Source: Photobacterium sp. DA100
GTDB lineage: Bacteria > Pseudomonadota > Gammaproteobacteria > Enterobacterales > Vibrionaceae
Reading direction: 5' to 3'
NCBI RefSeq assembly: GCF_029223585.1
Contig: NZ_CP119424.1
Coordinates: 744,001 to 808,000 of the forward strand
DNA: 64,000 bases
Made by a program: the position numbers and the translations under genes. The notes under the pieces were generated by a model. It had not been told where the DNA came from. It saw only the letters and a list, made by a program, of their open reading frames with translations, and did not search any database. Below are positions 26,730 through 33,964 of the stretch, one piece after another. The number at the start of each line of letters is the position of its first letter. The stretch's first letter is position 1.

Positions 26730-27971
26730 TTACGCGTTACTTGCACAGGCTGTGGGTTCGCGATTTAGCACCGGGTTAAGAATAAGGTAACTGATAGCGC
26801 CACCTAGTACCGCATTGATTGGTACGACGCCAGGCAAGAAGTGACCGGCAGCAACACCAACCGCAACACCAATAATTGCGGCCCAGTTAACTGTTTTGAA
26901 TTCGGCATTTGCGAAATCTTTGTAACGATGACGGTTTTTCAAGAAATCTGCAATGATAATGCCGCCAATTGGAGGAATCGCCGCCGATAAGAAGGTTAAC
27001 CAGCCTACGAAGTTATTGTACAGCCATAGCGCACATAGTGTACCGATTAAACCGTTTGCCATCGAAAGATACTTGCTTGGCAACCCCGTCACGTTTGAGA
27101 AGCCTAGGCCAGAAGCGTAAAGGGCATTGTCATTGGTAGTCCAAATATTCAGGCCAAGAACAATGATAGCGGGAATTAACAACCCTTGCGCAATCATTAC
27201 TTCAGAAATATCGGACTGACCGGTTGCAGCAGCACCCGCCGCGCCAAAGATGAACATTAGCGAGTTACCGATAAAGAAGGCAATCATGGTGACCATGACG
27301 GCACCCATAGGTTTTTTGCCGAAGCGGACAAAGTCGGCTGTTAATGTACCTGCCGAAACGAATGAGCCGACAACGAGTGCAAGGGCCGTTGAGAATTCGA
27401 TTGGGTTTTCAGGAGTAATGGCCTTGAGTCCGTCGACTCCTCCTGTACTGCCTACCGCCTCAAGAACCGAGTATCCGCCCAGCAATGCGATGGCAGGTAC
27501 TGCTATCGCGGATAAAACCATCAAAGCGGAGATCCCAAAATATACTGTGGCCGTCATCAGCAAGCCAGAAACTAAAATCAGGATATTGGTATCAATGCCA
27601 GTGGCTTTTTGAACCGGAATCGCGAACATGGCGACACCAACGCCAAACCAACCGACCTGTGTACCGCCAAGCAGCAAAGATGGGAGCCATGAGCCTTTAG
27701 AACCAAAAGAGAATCGAGCAAGAAGATGAGTAGAGAGGCCAGATGAGGCGCCGATGTAGCCGAGGAAAGAAGTGTAGATACCGAGGATGAGGTTACCAAT
27801 AAGAACAGCGAGGAAGAAGTCATCAAAGGAGAGTCCGGTTCCTAGGGTTCCTCCTGTCCACATACTCGCTGAAAAGAAGGTTAAACCCAGCATTACCATG
27901 GTAAGTGAAACCACCCCTTTACGTGCCGATTTTGGCACAGGGCCAAGACTGTAGTTGTTGTCGCCTGCCAT
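26730..27971 (-). CDS. codB: cytosine permease
   Basis: A 413-residue NCS1-family inner-membrane transporter with about twelve helices and the CodB-like N-terminus [25 protein letters not shown]. It carries cytosine in symport with a cation. The start at 27971 follows TGAGGTG. It is the first gene of codBA; a long leader of at least 180 bases separates it from a PurR-like box at 28154-28169, in keeping with PurR control of codBA in E. coli. Confidence 0.95.
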   Translation of the reverse strand: MAGDNNYSLGPVPKSARKGVVSLTMVMLGLTFFSASMWTGGTLGTGLSFDDFFLAVLIGNLILGIYTSFLGYIGASSGLSTHLLARFSFGSKGSWLPSLLLGGTQVGWFGVGVAMFAIPVQKATGIDTNILILVSGLLMTATVYFGISALMVLSAIAVPAIALLGGYSVLEAVGSTGGVDGLKAITPENPIEFSTALALVVGSFVSAGTLTADFVRFGKKPMGAVMVTMIAFFIGNSLMFIFGAAGAAATGQSDISEVMIAQGLLIPAIIVLGLNIWTTNDNALYASGLGFSNVTGLPSKYLSMANGLIGTLCALWLYNNFVGWLTFLSAAIPPIGGIIIADFLKNRHRYKDFANAEFKTVNWAAIIGVAVGVAAGHFLPGVVPINAVLGGAISYLILNPVLNREPTACASNA

Positions 27972-28153
27972 TGAAACACCTCAAACGTCTTAAAATAATT
28001 GTACTGATTTATAGTTAAACGGCGCGTATTTTAGTGAATAAAAAACTGCTGTCAAATGGGTTTTGTTGATATTTTTGCTTTTATTGTTCAGTCCCAAATA
28101 ATGTTATTGTAATTCAGCTGTTTATCTTTATTGGTATGGTTGTCTGTAAAAAA

Positions 28154-28169
28154 AAGAAAACGTTTTTAT
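28154..28169 (-). promoter_or_regulatory. PurR-like box upstream of codBA
   Basis: AAGAAAACGTTTTTAT agrees with the PurR consensus ANGCAANCGNTTNCNT except at two symmetric positions (C to A and C to T). It lies 183 bases upstream of codB. E. coli codBA is a known PurR target, which supports the reading despite the degenerate match. Confidence 0.5.
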
Positions 28170-28265
28170 GGTGATTGTGCGAGTTTTAAATTGCCATAGG
28201 TGTATATAGATAAGGAATCTATATCCTACTTCGTGATTATGTCGATTATGTTTAAAGGTGGTGAT

Positions 28266-28418
28266 ATGAAAACGATTTCTTTTCGTGTTTTTTGCTCTTT
28301 CTGGTCCGGGGCTAAAGATGAATACTCCTTTTTCTATGCTTTTGGTTGTAAAAATGGCGCCTATGTGGTGCTTTTGTGTCGTAGTGGTTATTTTTGGTTG
28401 TTTGTTTTGTGGTTTTGA
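28266..28418 (+). CDS. doubtful 50-residue open frame
   Basis: ATG 28266 has GGTGG just upstream and opens a 50-codon frame rich in Phe, Trp, Tyr and Cys (MKTISFRVFCSFW at the start, GYFWLFVLWF at the end). It could be a small hydrophobic membrane peptide. The region is T-rich overall, which produces Phe/Val/Leu codons by chance, so the support is weak. Confidence 0.2.
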   Translation: MKTISFRVFCSFWSGAKDEYSFFYAFGCKNGAYVVLLCRSGYFWLFVLWF

Positions 28419-28477
28419 GCCGGTTTCAGGGGAGGGAACTTAAGGTGGTGGCGTGGGAGGAATATTAAGAACTAGGC

Positions 28478-28500
28478 TGTGGATAACTTTATTATCCACA
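28478..28500. promoter_or_regulatory. inverted pair of consensus DnaA boxes
   Basis: TGTGGATAA (28478-28486) and TTATCCACA (28492-28500) are perfect inverted copies of the strict DnaA box, five bases apart. A third degenerate copy TGTGGGAAA lies at 28519-28527. The pair is about 280 bases upstream of an orphan response regulator. No T-tract follows, so it is not a standard terminator. Confidence 0.5.
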
Positions 28501-28776
28501 AAACTTGTGAGTAACTCTGTGGGAAATGGTTGGGGGCTAATAGCCATGCTGGCTTCAGTAAAGTCAAGCCTTAGTTTCATGAAAATAATCTAAAAACTTA
28601 ATGAAAAATAAAGGTTTTTGACGTAGCTCAATTTTGCTTCCCTCTGCTAAATATCAGGCTGATGGACGTTATGGCTGCGCGCATTTGCTGCGAGTGCCAC
28701 AATCTTCTTGATTGAGTTGCATATAGATATGATAATGCTGATTGAATGATAATGATTTTGATTAGTGTGGATTTTT

Positions 28777-29442
28777 GTGTCTAAAATTCTCGTTGTAGAT
28801 GATGATATTGTTCTTTGTGAACTGCTTCAGGAAGTTCTTGAAGACGAAGGGTATGAAGTCCACTGTGCTCATTGTGGCAAAACTGGCCTTGCTTATTTAG
28901 AGCAGCTGCCGGTTGATCTCGTTCTTCTCGATGTTATGCTTCCGTATATTGATGGCATGCAACTCGCGCGCAGGATATGCCAGCGTTTTGCGACACCAAT
29001 AATTATGTTAACGGCATTAGGTGACGAAGCATCATTACTGGATGGCCTACAAGCTGGTGCTGATCATTATATGGCGAAGCCATTTAAAGTACCTGAATTG
29101 CTGGCTAGAATTAAAGCCACAATGCGTCGGGTTGGATTAGAAAAGCAGAGAAGCAGTAATTGCACCGCAGAAGTTGAGATTACTGAGCAACTAAGGCGAA
29201 TACCTTTAACTGATACAGAAAGTGATTTGTTGGAGTATCTTGTTCGCCATAACGGTATTGTTGTTTCTAAGGCTGAATTACAAAAAGCCGTACTTAAGAA
29301 AGAATTGAGTCCATTTGACCGCAATCTTGACATGCATATAAGCAACATTCGTCGCAAAATAGTTCAATCAGGGTTGCCAAAGCAACATATAAAAACAGTA
29401 AGAGGCAAAGGGTATAGTTTCTTGGAAGTGATTGGGGCTTGA
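28777..29442 (+). CDS. orphan OmpR-family response regulator
   Basis: A 221-residue two-domain regulator: receiver (acidic pair in VVDDD, phosphoacceptor Asp in LVLLDVMLPYIDG, Lys in YMAKPFKVPELL) and OmpR/PhoB winged helix (about 135-220, ending VRGKGYSF). The order and linker recall CpxR, but no kinase gene is adjacent. Start is probably the GTG at 28777 (VSKILVVDD); a GTG four codons upstream is also open, and neither has a strong ribosome site. A hairpin separates it from lpp. Its partner kinase must be elsewhere, or it works without one. Confidence 0.85.
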   Translation: MSKILVVDDDIVLCELLQEVLEDEGYEVHCAHCGKTGLAYLEQLPVDLVLLDVMLPYIDGMQLARRICQRFATPIIMLTALGDEASLLDGLQAGADHYMAKPFKVPELLARIKATMRRVGLEKQRSSNCTAEVEITEQLRRIPLTDTESDLLEYLVRHNGIVVSKAELQKAVLKKELSPFDRNLDMHISNIRRKIVQSGLPKQHIKTVRGKGYSFLEVIGA

Positions 29443-29450
29443 ATAAATAA

Positions 29451-29477
29451 AAGAGTGGCGCAAGAAGCGCCACTCTT
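29451..29477. terminator. bidirectional hairpin between response regulator and lpp
   Basis: AAGAGTGGCGC and GCGCCACTCTT form a perfect eleven-base stem around AAGAA. It lies six bases before the lpp stop on the minus strand and closes both convergent genes. Confidence 0.85.
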
Positions 29478-29482
29478 CAGCT

Positions 29483-29746
29483 TTATTTACTATAGGAACT
29501 AGCAATATTGTCAATACGCTGGTTAGCTCGCATTGCTTCTTGGTACGCAGCATCTGATGCTGCACGAGCATCGTTAACTGCACCAGCCATTTGATCTTGC
29601 TGGCTTTGTAGTGCGCCTACCTGATCAGAGAGCATATCAACTTTATTGGTTAGTTGCTGCATTTGGTCAACTTCATCTGAGCTAGAACAACCAATAAGTG
29701 TTGCACTCAGAATAATACCGGTAAGGATAGATAATGAACGGTTCAT
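29483..29746 (-). CDS. lpp: murein (Braun-type) lipoprotein Lpp
   Basis: An 87-residue outer-membrane lipoprotein with signal peptide and lipobox LIGC (Cys near 20) followed by SSSDEV. The mature part is one heptad-repeat helix (VDQMQQLTNKVDMLSDQV and on) forming the Lpp trimer coiled coil, and the last residue is Lys (SSYSK), the site of covalent attachment to peptidoglycan. Length is close to E. coli Lpp (78 residues). The ATG at 29746 has GGAG upstream; the longer upstream frame crosses a terminator and is not real. Confidence 0.93.
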   Translation of the reverse strand: MNRSLSILTGIILSATLIGCSSSDEVDQMQQLTNKVDMLSDQVGALQSQQDQMAGAVNDARAASDAAYQEAMRANQRIDNIASSYSK

Positions 29747-29882
29747 TTTTCTTTCTTCTCCTTTGTTTGCCACTACAGACTGAGTGTTAAAAGTTTCAGT
29801 CGGCAAGTTCATTATGGCAGAAGTTGCGCAAATTGCTGCTGAAAGTGAAGAAAGAGGCTGTTTTTTTTCTCTCAAAGATGAG

Positions 29883-29902
29883 AAAACCCGCCTGAGCGGG
29901 TT
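29883..29902 (-). terminator. rho-independent terminator of the SCO1 operon
   Basis: AAACCCGC and GCGGGTTT form an eight-base stem with a four-base loop; on the minus strand TTTTCT follows. It lies just past the stop of the SCO1-like gene and before the lpp promoter. Confidence 0.8.
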
Positions 29903-29923
29903 TATTTATGCGGTATTGGAAAA

Positions 29924-30517
29924 TTACACCGGGACGTCTTCCTCGGCGAGAACGCGGTTGATGGCGTCGACCAAAATATTCGGGTTCAAGGTATGTTGTA
30001 CTTTTTCAACCAATGTGCCATCAGCGCGAAGAAAATAAAAGTATGAGCTGTGATCAACCGCATATTCTAATGCTGACCCTTCCAGCTCCGTACGCATGTA
30101 TAATACGCCATATTTTTCTGCCAACGCTTTAGTCTGATCGGCACTTCCTGTCATACCTATAATTTTTTTATGGAAGTACTGTGCATATTGGGCACTTTTC
30201 TCAGGTGTGTCGCGCTCAGGATCCAAGGTAATAAAAATTGGCCACAGCTTATCAATTTGCTGATTGTCAATTTGCTTGAGGGCCGCTGACAGAACGGCCA
30301 AGGAGGTCGGGCAAACATCGGGGCAGTGGGTATAACCGAAATAGATGACCCGAATACGCTGGTCATCAGGGTCATACAAGTCAACACTTTCTTTTCCGCT
30401 CTTGAGCAAGTTGATAGGGGCACCAGTTTGAGGTGCAGGTGCTTGTCGATCAACAATGGTGCTGGTAATAAGCCCTGCTGTCAGGGCTAATGCAAGTATT
30501 ATCCATTGATACTTCAC
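29924..30517 (-). CDS. SCO1/SenC family copper chaperone / thiol-redox protein
   Basis: A 197-residue protein anchored by an N-terminal membrane helix (about 5-22) with a thioredoxin-like domain in the periplasm. The metal/redox site is CPDVC in YTHCPDVCPTSL, and the distal His is in VDHSSYFYF. SCO proteins deliver copper to the CuA site of cytochrome oxidases or act as thiol reductants. The start ATG overlaps the stop of the upstream 164-residue membrane-protein gene by four bases, so they are coupled. No oxidase genes are in the window. Confidence 0.92.
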   Translation of the reverse strand: MKYQWIILALALTAGLITSTIVDRQAPAPQTGAPINLLKSGKESVDLYDPDDQRIRVIYFGYTHCPDVCPTSLAVLSAALKQIDNQQIDKLWPIFITLDPERDTPEKSAQYAQYFHKKIIGMTGSADQTKALAEKYGVLYMRTELEGSALEYAVDHSSYFYFLRADGTLVEKVQHTLNPNILVDAINRVLAEEDVPV

Positions 30518-31008
30518 TTAATCATCCTTACAGAAAAATAAACTGGTTGCTGTGAACTACTGGTTGCTGGGGTAATTTGGCCAAGCCAAGTCATCTCGTC
30601 TGATACGCAAAATGGTAGCATCAACTCTCCTGAAAACTCATAAGTATCTGATTGACGGTGTAAAGATAGACGATAAACCCCCATCATCATCTCTCTTCCT
30701 TCTAAAGTCAGCTCGACCGTTTCGGTACTCATAGGTAAGGAGGGCCAACTCACTTGGATTTTAGCGGGTTTCATTGGCTTGATGATGTCTCGGTCTAGTT
30801 GAATGCGCCGACCTTCTATTTCACAGCCCTCTTTATCCAATGAACAGTATTGCGCTGACATGGCTGCTTCTTGTCCTGTTGAAAAAGTCACCCAATAAGC
30901 AGAAAGAGCAGGAGCCACATAATGAAAGAAGCCGTAGCTGCTTGAAAAAGCCGCTAGGGCAAAGAAAACATATCTATAACGTTTTGTTCGTACCACTGGC
31001 TGTATCAT
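30514..31008 (-). CDS. membrane-anchored periplasmic protein coupled to SCO1
   Basis: I do not recognise this 164-residue protein with certainty. One N-terminal helix (about 14-33) anchors a periplasmic beta-rich domain. It carries LEGREMMMGVYRLSL, a methionine cluster of a kind used by copper-binding proteins, and the general pattern is like FixH/YtkA-type domains found beside copper chaperones. Two cysteines (CSLDKEGC) could pair. It overlaps the SCO1 start by four bases (ATGA). Partnership in copper delivery is inferred from context only. Confidence 0.75.
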   Translation of the reverse strand: MIQPVVRTKRYRYVFFALAAFSSSYGFFHYVAPALSAYWVTFSTGQEAAMSAQYCSLDKEGCEIEGRRIQLDRDIIKPMKPAKIQVSWPSLPMSTETVELTLEGREMMMGVYRLSLHRQSDTYEFSGELMLPFCVSDEMTWLGQITPATSSSQQPVYFSVRMIK

Positions 31009-31320
31009 CTGCCTCTATTACAAGTATTTGTGAATTATATCACTGGCTTGGTTAATGATTTCGAACAGATGTTGAATTTTGTGAGGAGGGTAATGGGTGG
31101 GTTCGCCTTTGGCTGGTGTTGGTGTTAATCATGTGATGGTATGTTGGCAACTGTTTGTAAGGTTTAGAAAATCAGTTAATGGATTGAGCTTAGTCGCGCA
31201 ATGTGTAATTGGGATCACTTTTTTAATATTATAAAAGGTGATGTATACCACAAAAGTATTATCTATTTGGAATAGTATCTTATTCATAAGGTTTATGATG
31301 AAATAAAAAACTACAAGGTA
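31009..31320. other. divergent promoter region
   Basis: A 312-base gap between the SCO1-operon start and ansB with no open frame of note. It holds a CRP-like site (31237-31252) and AT-rich DNA typical of promoters; both genes are read away from it. Confidence 0.5.
31237..31252 (+). promoter_or_regulatory. CRP-like site upstream of ansB
   Basis: GGTGATGTATACCACA agrees with TGTGA-N6-TCACA except at one symmetric position in each half. It lies 75-90 bases upstream of the chosen ansB start, a plausible activator spacing. E. coli ansB is activated by CRP and FNR, which supports the reading. Confidence 0.4.
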
Positions 31321-31326
31321 ATGAAA

Positions 31327-32388
31327 ATGAAGAAGAATGCTGTTTCAGTAGGTATGTTCTTAGCTGGTATGTGTTTGAGCTCAATGAGCTTTGCCGGCGA
31401 TTTGCCTAATATCAAGATATTGGCAACGGGCGGTACCATTGCGGGGGCAGGCCAATCCAGCACCGAGTCAAACTACACATCAGGTAAGGTTGGGGTCGAT
31501 GCGCTGATTGATGCAGTCCCTGAGATGACCAAGCTAGCAGACATCTCTGGTGAGCAAGTTGTCAGCATCGGTTCACAAGACATGAATGATGAGGTATGGC
31601 TGACACTAGCGAAACGTGTTAACGAACTGCTGGCGAAAGATGATGTTGACGGTATTGTGATCACCCACGGTACCGACACTATGGAAGAGACTGCCTACTT
31701 CCTAGATCTGACAGTCAAAAGTGAAAAGCCGGTGGTGCTTGTAGGGGCAATGCGACCTTCTACGGCGATGAGTGCTGATGGGCCGGTGAACTTGTACAAC
31801 GCAGTGGTAACGGCTACGGATACTGAATCGGCTGGCCGCGGCGTATTAGTTGCAATGAATGATACTGTGTTCGATGCTCGCGATGTGACCAAAACCAATA
31901 CCACATCAGTCAACACATTCCAGTCACCAAATACAGGTGCATTGGGTTACATTCATAATGGCGATGTGAAGTATCAGCGTAGTCCGGAGCGCAAGCACAC
32001 AACAGAAACCGTATTTGATATTTCAAAAGTTGATAGCTTACCGAAAGTCGGCATTGTGTATAACTACGCCAATGCATCGGCACTGCCGGTGAAAGCCATG
32101 ATGGAAGCAAACTATGACGGTATCGTCAGTGCTGGGGTAGGTAACGGTAATATGTACCACACCATTTTTGATGAGCTGGCTAAGGCAAGCAAAGACGGCA
32201 CTATGGTAGTACGTAGTTCACGCACGCCTTCTGGTTCAACAACCTTGGATGCAGAGGTTGACGATGACAAATATGGATTTGTGGCTGCAGGCTCTCTGAA
32301 CCCGCAGAAAGCCCGTATTCTACTAATGCTTTCTCTGACGCAAACTCAGAACTACCAAGACGTTCAGAAGATGTTCCAGTACTACTAA
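31327..32388 (+). CDS. ansB: periplasmic L-asparaginase II
   Basis: A 353-residue type II asparaginase with a signal peptide (ending SFAGD), releasing aspartate and ammonia from asparagine in the periplasm. Active-site threonines lie in LATGGTIAG and in ITHGTDTMEETA, with the conserved Lys in LVGAMRPSTAMSADGP context. Length fits the family. I prefer the ATG at 31327 because AAGG is eight bases upstream; an ATG two codons earlier (31321) is too close to the ribosome site. A strong terminator follows. Confidence 0.94.
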   Translation: MKKNAVSVGMFLAGMCLSSMSFAGDLPNIKILATGGTIAGAGQSSTESNYTSGKVGVDALIDAVPEMTKLADISGEQVVSIGSQDMNDEVWLTLAKRVNELLAKDDVDGIVITHGTDTMEETAYFLDLTVKSEKPVVLVGAMRPSTAMSADGPVNLYNAVVTATDTESAGRGVLVAMNDTVFDARDVTKTNTTSVNTFQSPNTGALGYIHNGDVKYQRSPERKHTTETVFDISKVDSLPKVGIVYNYANASALPVKAMMEANYDGIVSAGVGNGNMYHTIFDELAKASKDGTMVVRSSRTPSGSTTLDAEVDDDKYGFVAAGSLNPQKARILLMLSLTQTQNYQDVQKMFQYY

Positions 32389-32420
32389 GAAAGCTCTTCC
32401 GAGATAAGATAAAAATGATA

Positions 32421-32449
32421 AAAAGCCGCCATTTTTTTGGCGGCTTTTC
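32421..32449. terminator. bidirectional terminator between ansB and popT
   Basis: AAAAGCCGCC and GGCGGCTTTT form a ten-base stem around ATTTTTTT, with A and T tracts on both sides. It serves both convergent genes. Confidence 0.9.
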
Positions 32450-32454
32450 TGTCG

Positions 32455-33366
32455 CTATTTGTCTGCGATTTTTTCCAGCCCCCAGACTAAGCCGATTCCC
32501 AGCAGCATTGCAACGATGGCATAGCCAAGCAGGGCCGGTTGTCCTGTCACATGCTCAAAGCTGAAAGGCGATAGGTTTTGTTCAAGTAGAGGAATTTGTT
32601 CACCGCTGGAGTTGGTGCGCCAAGTTAATGTCTCTTTCCATGGCCAAATTTTGCTCAAGGTACCAATCATCAAACCAGTCAGGAAAGTCAGCGCGATATC
32701 ACGGTAGTTCCGCAATACCCACGATAGAACATGGGAGAAAGTCAGAAGACCAATGGCACAGCCACAGGCAAACAAGCCCAATGTAACAATATCCAGTGAT
32801 TTTGCCGCACCAAGAATTGGTGCGTACATACCAAGTAGCAGCAGGATAAAGCTACCTGATATTCCCGGTAAAATCATGGCACAAATGGCGATAGAACCGG
32901 CCAGTAGGATGTTGAAGTAGGTCGGCTCCAATGTTAGTGGGTGCAAAACGGTAATACCATAGGCAAAAGCCGCTCCGGCGGTAACCGAGAGCAGGCGCGT
33001 TAAGCCCCACTGGCTGATCTGCTTGAACATATGGATCACCGAAATAATGATCAGCCCAAAGAAGAATGACCATAGAGGTATCGGATGGGTGTGGAGCATC
33101 CAAGTTATAAAACGGGCCAGGGTAAAGATGCTGGTCAGGATCCCCGACAGCAACAAGATCAGGAAGGTGCCGTTAATATGCTCAAAGGCAGCTTTGAACC
33201 CCTCTTTACGCCAAATGCCGATCAAGCTTGGGTTTACACGGCGAATGCTTTCAAGAAGTGTGTCGTAAATGCCTGTAATAAATGCGATGGTTCCGCCAGA
33301 GACGCCAGGTACGACATCAGCCGCTCCCATTGCCATCCCTTTTAGGAAAGTAAACACTTTGCTCAT
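32455..33366 (-). CDS. popT: DUF368 polyprenyl-phosphate transporter (PopT type)
   Basis: A 303-residue inner-membrane protein with eight or more helices of the DUF368 family. The two inverted-repeat signatures are clear: GAADVVPGVSGGTIAFITG near the N-terminus and ICAMILPGISGSFILLLLG near 170. DUF368 proteins (PopT in Vibrio cholerae) return undecaprenyl phosphate to the cytoplasmic face for cell-wall and surface-glycan synthesis and matter most at alkaline pH. It is divergent from gtrA and shares with the GT2 promoter the 16-bp element noted at 33415. That links lipid-carrier recycling to the glycosylation genes nearby. Confidence 0.9.
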   Translation of the reverse strand: MSKVFTFLKGMAMGAADVVPGVSGGTIAFITGIYDTLLESIRRVNPSLIGIWRKEGFKAAFEHINGTFLILLLSGILTSIFTLARFITWMLHTHPIPLWSFFFGLIIISVIHMFKQISQWGLTRLLSVTAGAAFAYGITVLHPLTLEPTYFNILLAGSIAICAMILPGISGSFILLLLGMYAPILGAAKSLDIVTLGLFACGCAIGLLTFSHVLSWVLRNYRDIALTFLTGLMIGTLSKIWPWKETLTWRTNSSGEQIPLLEQNLSPFSFEHVTGQPALLGYAIVAMLLGIGLVWGLEKIADK

Positions 33367-33414
33367 ACTTTTCCGTTTGTTACCGATGAGAAATAAACTG
33401 GCGCTATTATACCT

Positions 33415-33435
33415 ACAATGAGTGAAAAAAAAGTC
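33415..33435 (+). promoter_or_regulatory. shared regulatory element, copy 1 (popT/gtrA promoter)
   Basis: ACAATGAGTGAAAAAA (33415-33430) is identical over 16 bases to 35971-35986 in front of the response-regulator/GT2 pair. The run GTGAAAAAAAAGTC at 33422-33435 parallels GTGAAAAAAGTGTC there. It lies 49 bases upstream of the popT start. Confidence 0.5.
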
Positions 33436-33461
33436 TTTTCCTGCAAGCGCAAAATGAATTT

Positions 33462-33476
33462 GGACACTTTTTTGAC
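33462..33476 (-). promoter_or_regulatory. inverted half-site in popT/gtrA promoter
   Basis: GGACACTTTTTTGAC reads on the minus strand as GTCAAAAAAGTGTCC, matching GTGAAAAAAGTGTCA of the GT2 promoter at 13 of 15 positions. With the copy at 33422 it makes an inverted pair between popT and gtrA. Confidence 0.45.
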
Positions 33477-33526
33477 TTTACGGTTGCTATCCTCAACCGA
33501 TTAATGACGTCATTGGGCTAGATGAT

Positions 33527-33964
33527 TTGAGTTCGTTGAAAAATAAACGCTTTTTAAAGTTTGCCGTGGTTGGTGCGGGTGGCTTCCTGGTTGATGTGAT
33601 TGCCACATACACGTTATCGAGGTTTGTAGCGGTTGAGTTGGCAAGGGCGATTGCCTTTTGGATTGCAGCGAGTTCAAACTGGTGGTTCAATCGGCACTTC
33701 ACATTTGACCAAGCGCTGAGTCGCCCTTCTGTTCAGCAATGGTTGCAGTTCTTGAGCGCATCTTGTGTCGGATTTTTACCTAACTGGGGTTGCTACTGGT
33801 TGTTGATGAACACTGGTCTTGAGCAGGCCACCACTTCATTGATACCTATAGATAGTGCTATGTGGTGGCCTTACTTGGCGATGGTACCCGGGATAGTGCT
33901 TGGTATGGGGGTTAATTTTATTCTGTCTGACCGTTGGGTTTTTCGTTTGGCTGTAATGAGATAG
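33527..33964 (+). CDS. GtrA-family membrane protein (polyprenyl-sugar flippase)
   Basis: A 145-residue protein with four transmembrane helices of the GtrA/DPMS3 family; motifs are FAVVGAGGFLVDVIATYTLSRF, the NWWFNRHFTF signature and a closing FILSDRWVFR. GtrA proteins are thought to flip undecaprenyl-phosphate-linked sugars across the inner membrane. There is no ATG; the start is a TTG at 33527 or 33536 with a weak ribosome site. Its 3' end overlaps the histidine kinase gene tail-to-tail by 47 bases. The matching GT2 enzyme lies 2.1 kb away, beyond the two-component genes. Confidence 0.88.
   Translation: MSSLKNKRFLKFAVVGAGGFLVDVIATYTLSRFVAVELARAIAFWIAASSNWWFNRHFTFDQALSRPSVQQWLQFLSASCVGFLPNWGCYWLLMNTGLEQATTSLIPIDSAMWWPYLAMVPGIVLGMGVNFILSDRWVFRLAVMR

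Larger units (their letters stand above)
27972..28776. other. long AT-rich intergenic region
   Basis: About 800 bases without a well-supported gene, between codB and a response-regulator gene. It holds the codB promoter region with a PurR-like box (28154-28169), a doubtful 50-codon frame (28266-28418) and an inverted pair of DnaA-box sequences (28478-28500). The T-rich stretch 28000-28430 and the GGTGG-rich stretch 28430-28460 look unlike coding sequence. Confidence 0.5.

Noticed and set aside
31205..31220. TGTGTAATTGGGATCACT considered as a CRP site before ansB
   Set aside because: The half-sites are eight bases apart instead of six; the site at 31237 fits better.
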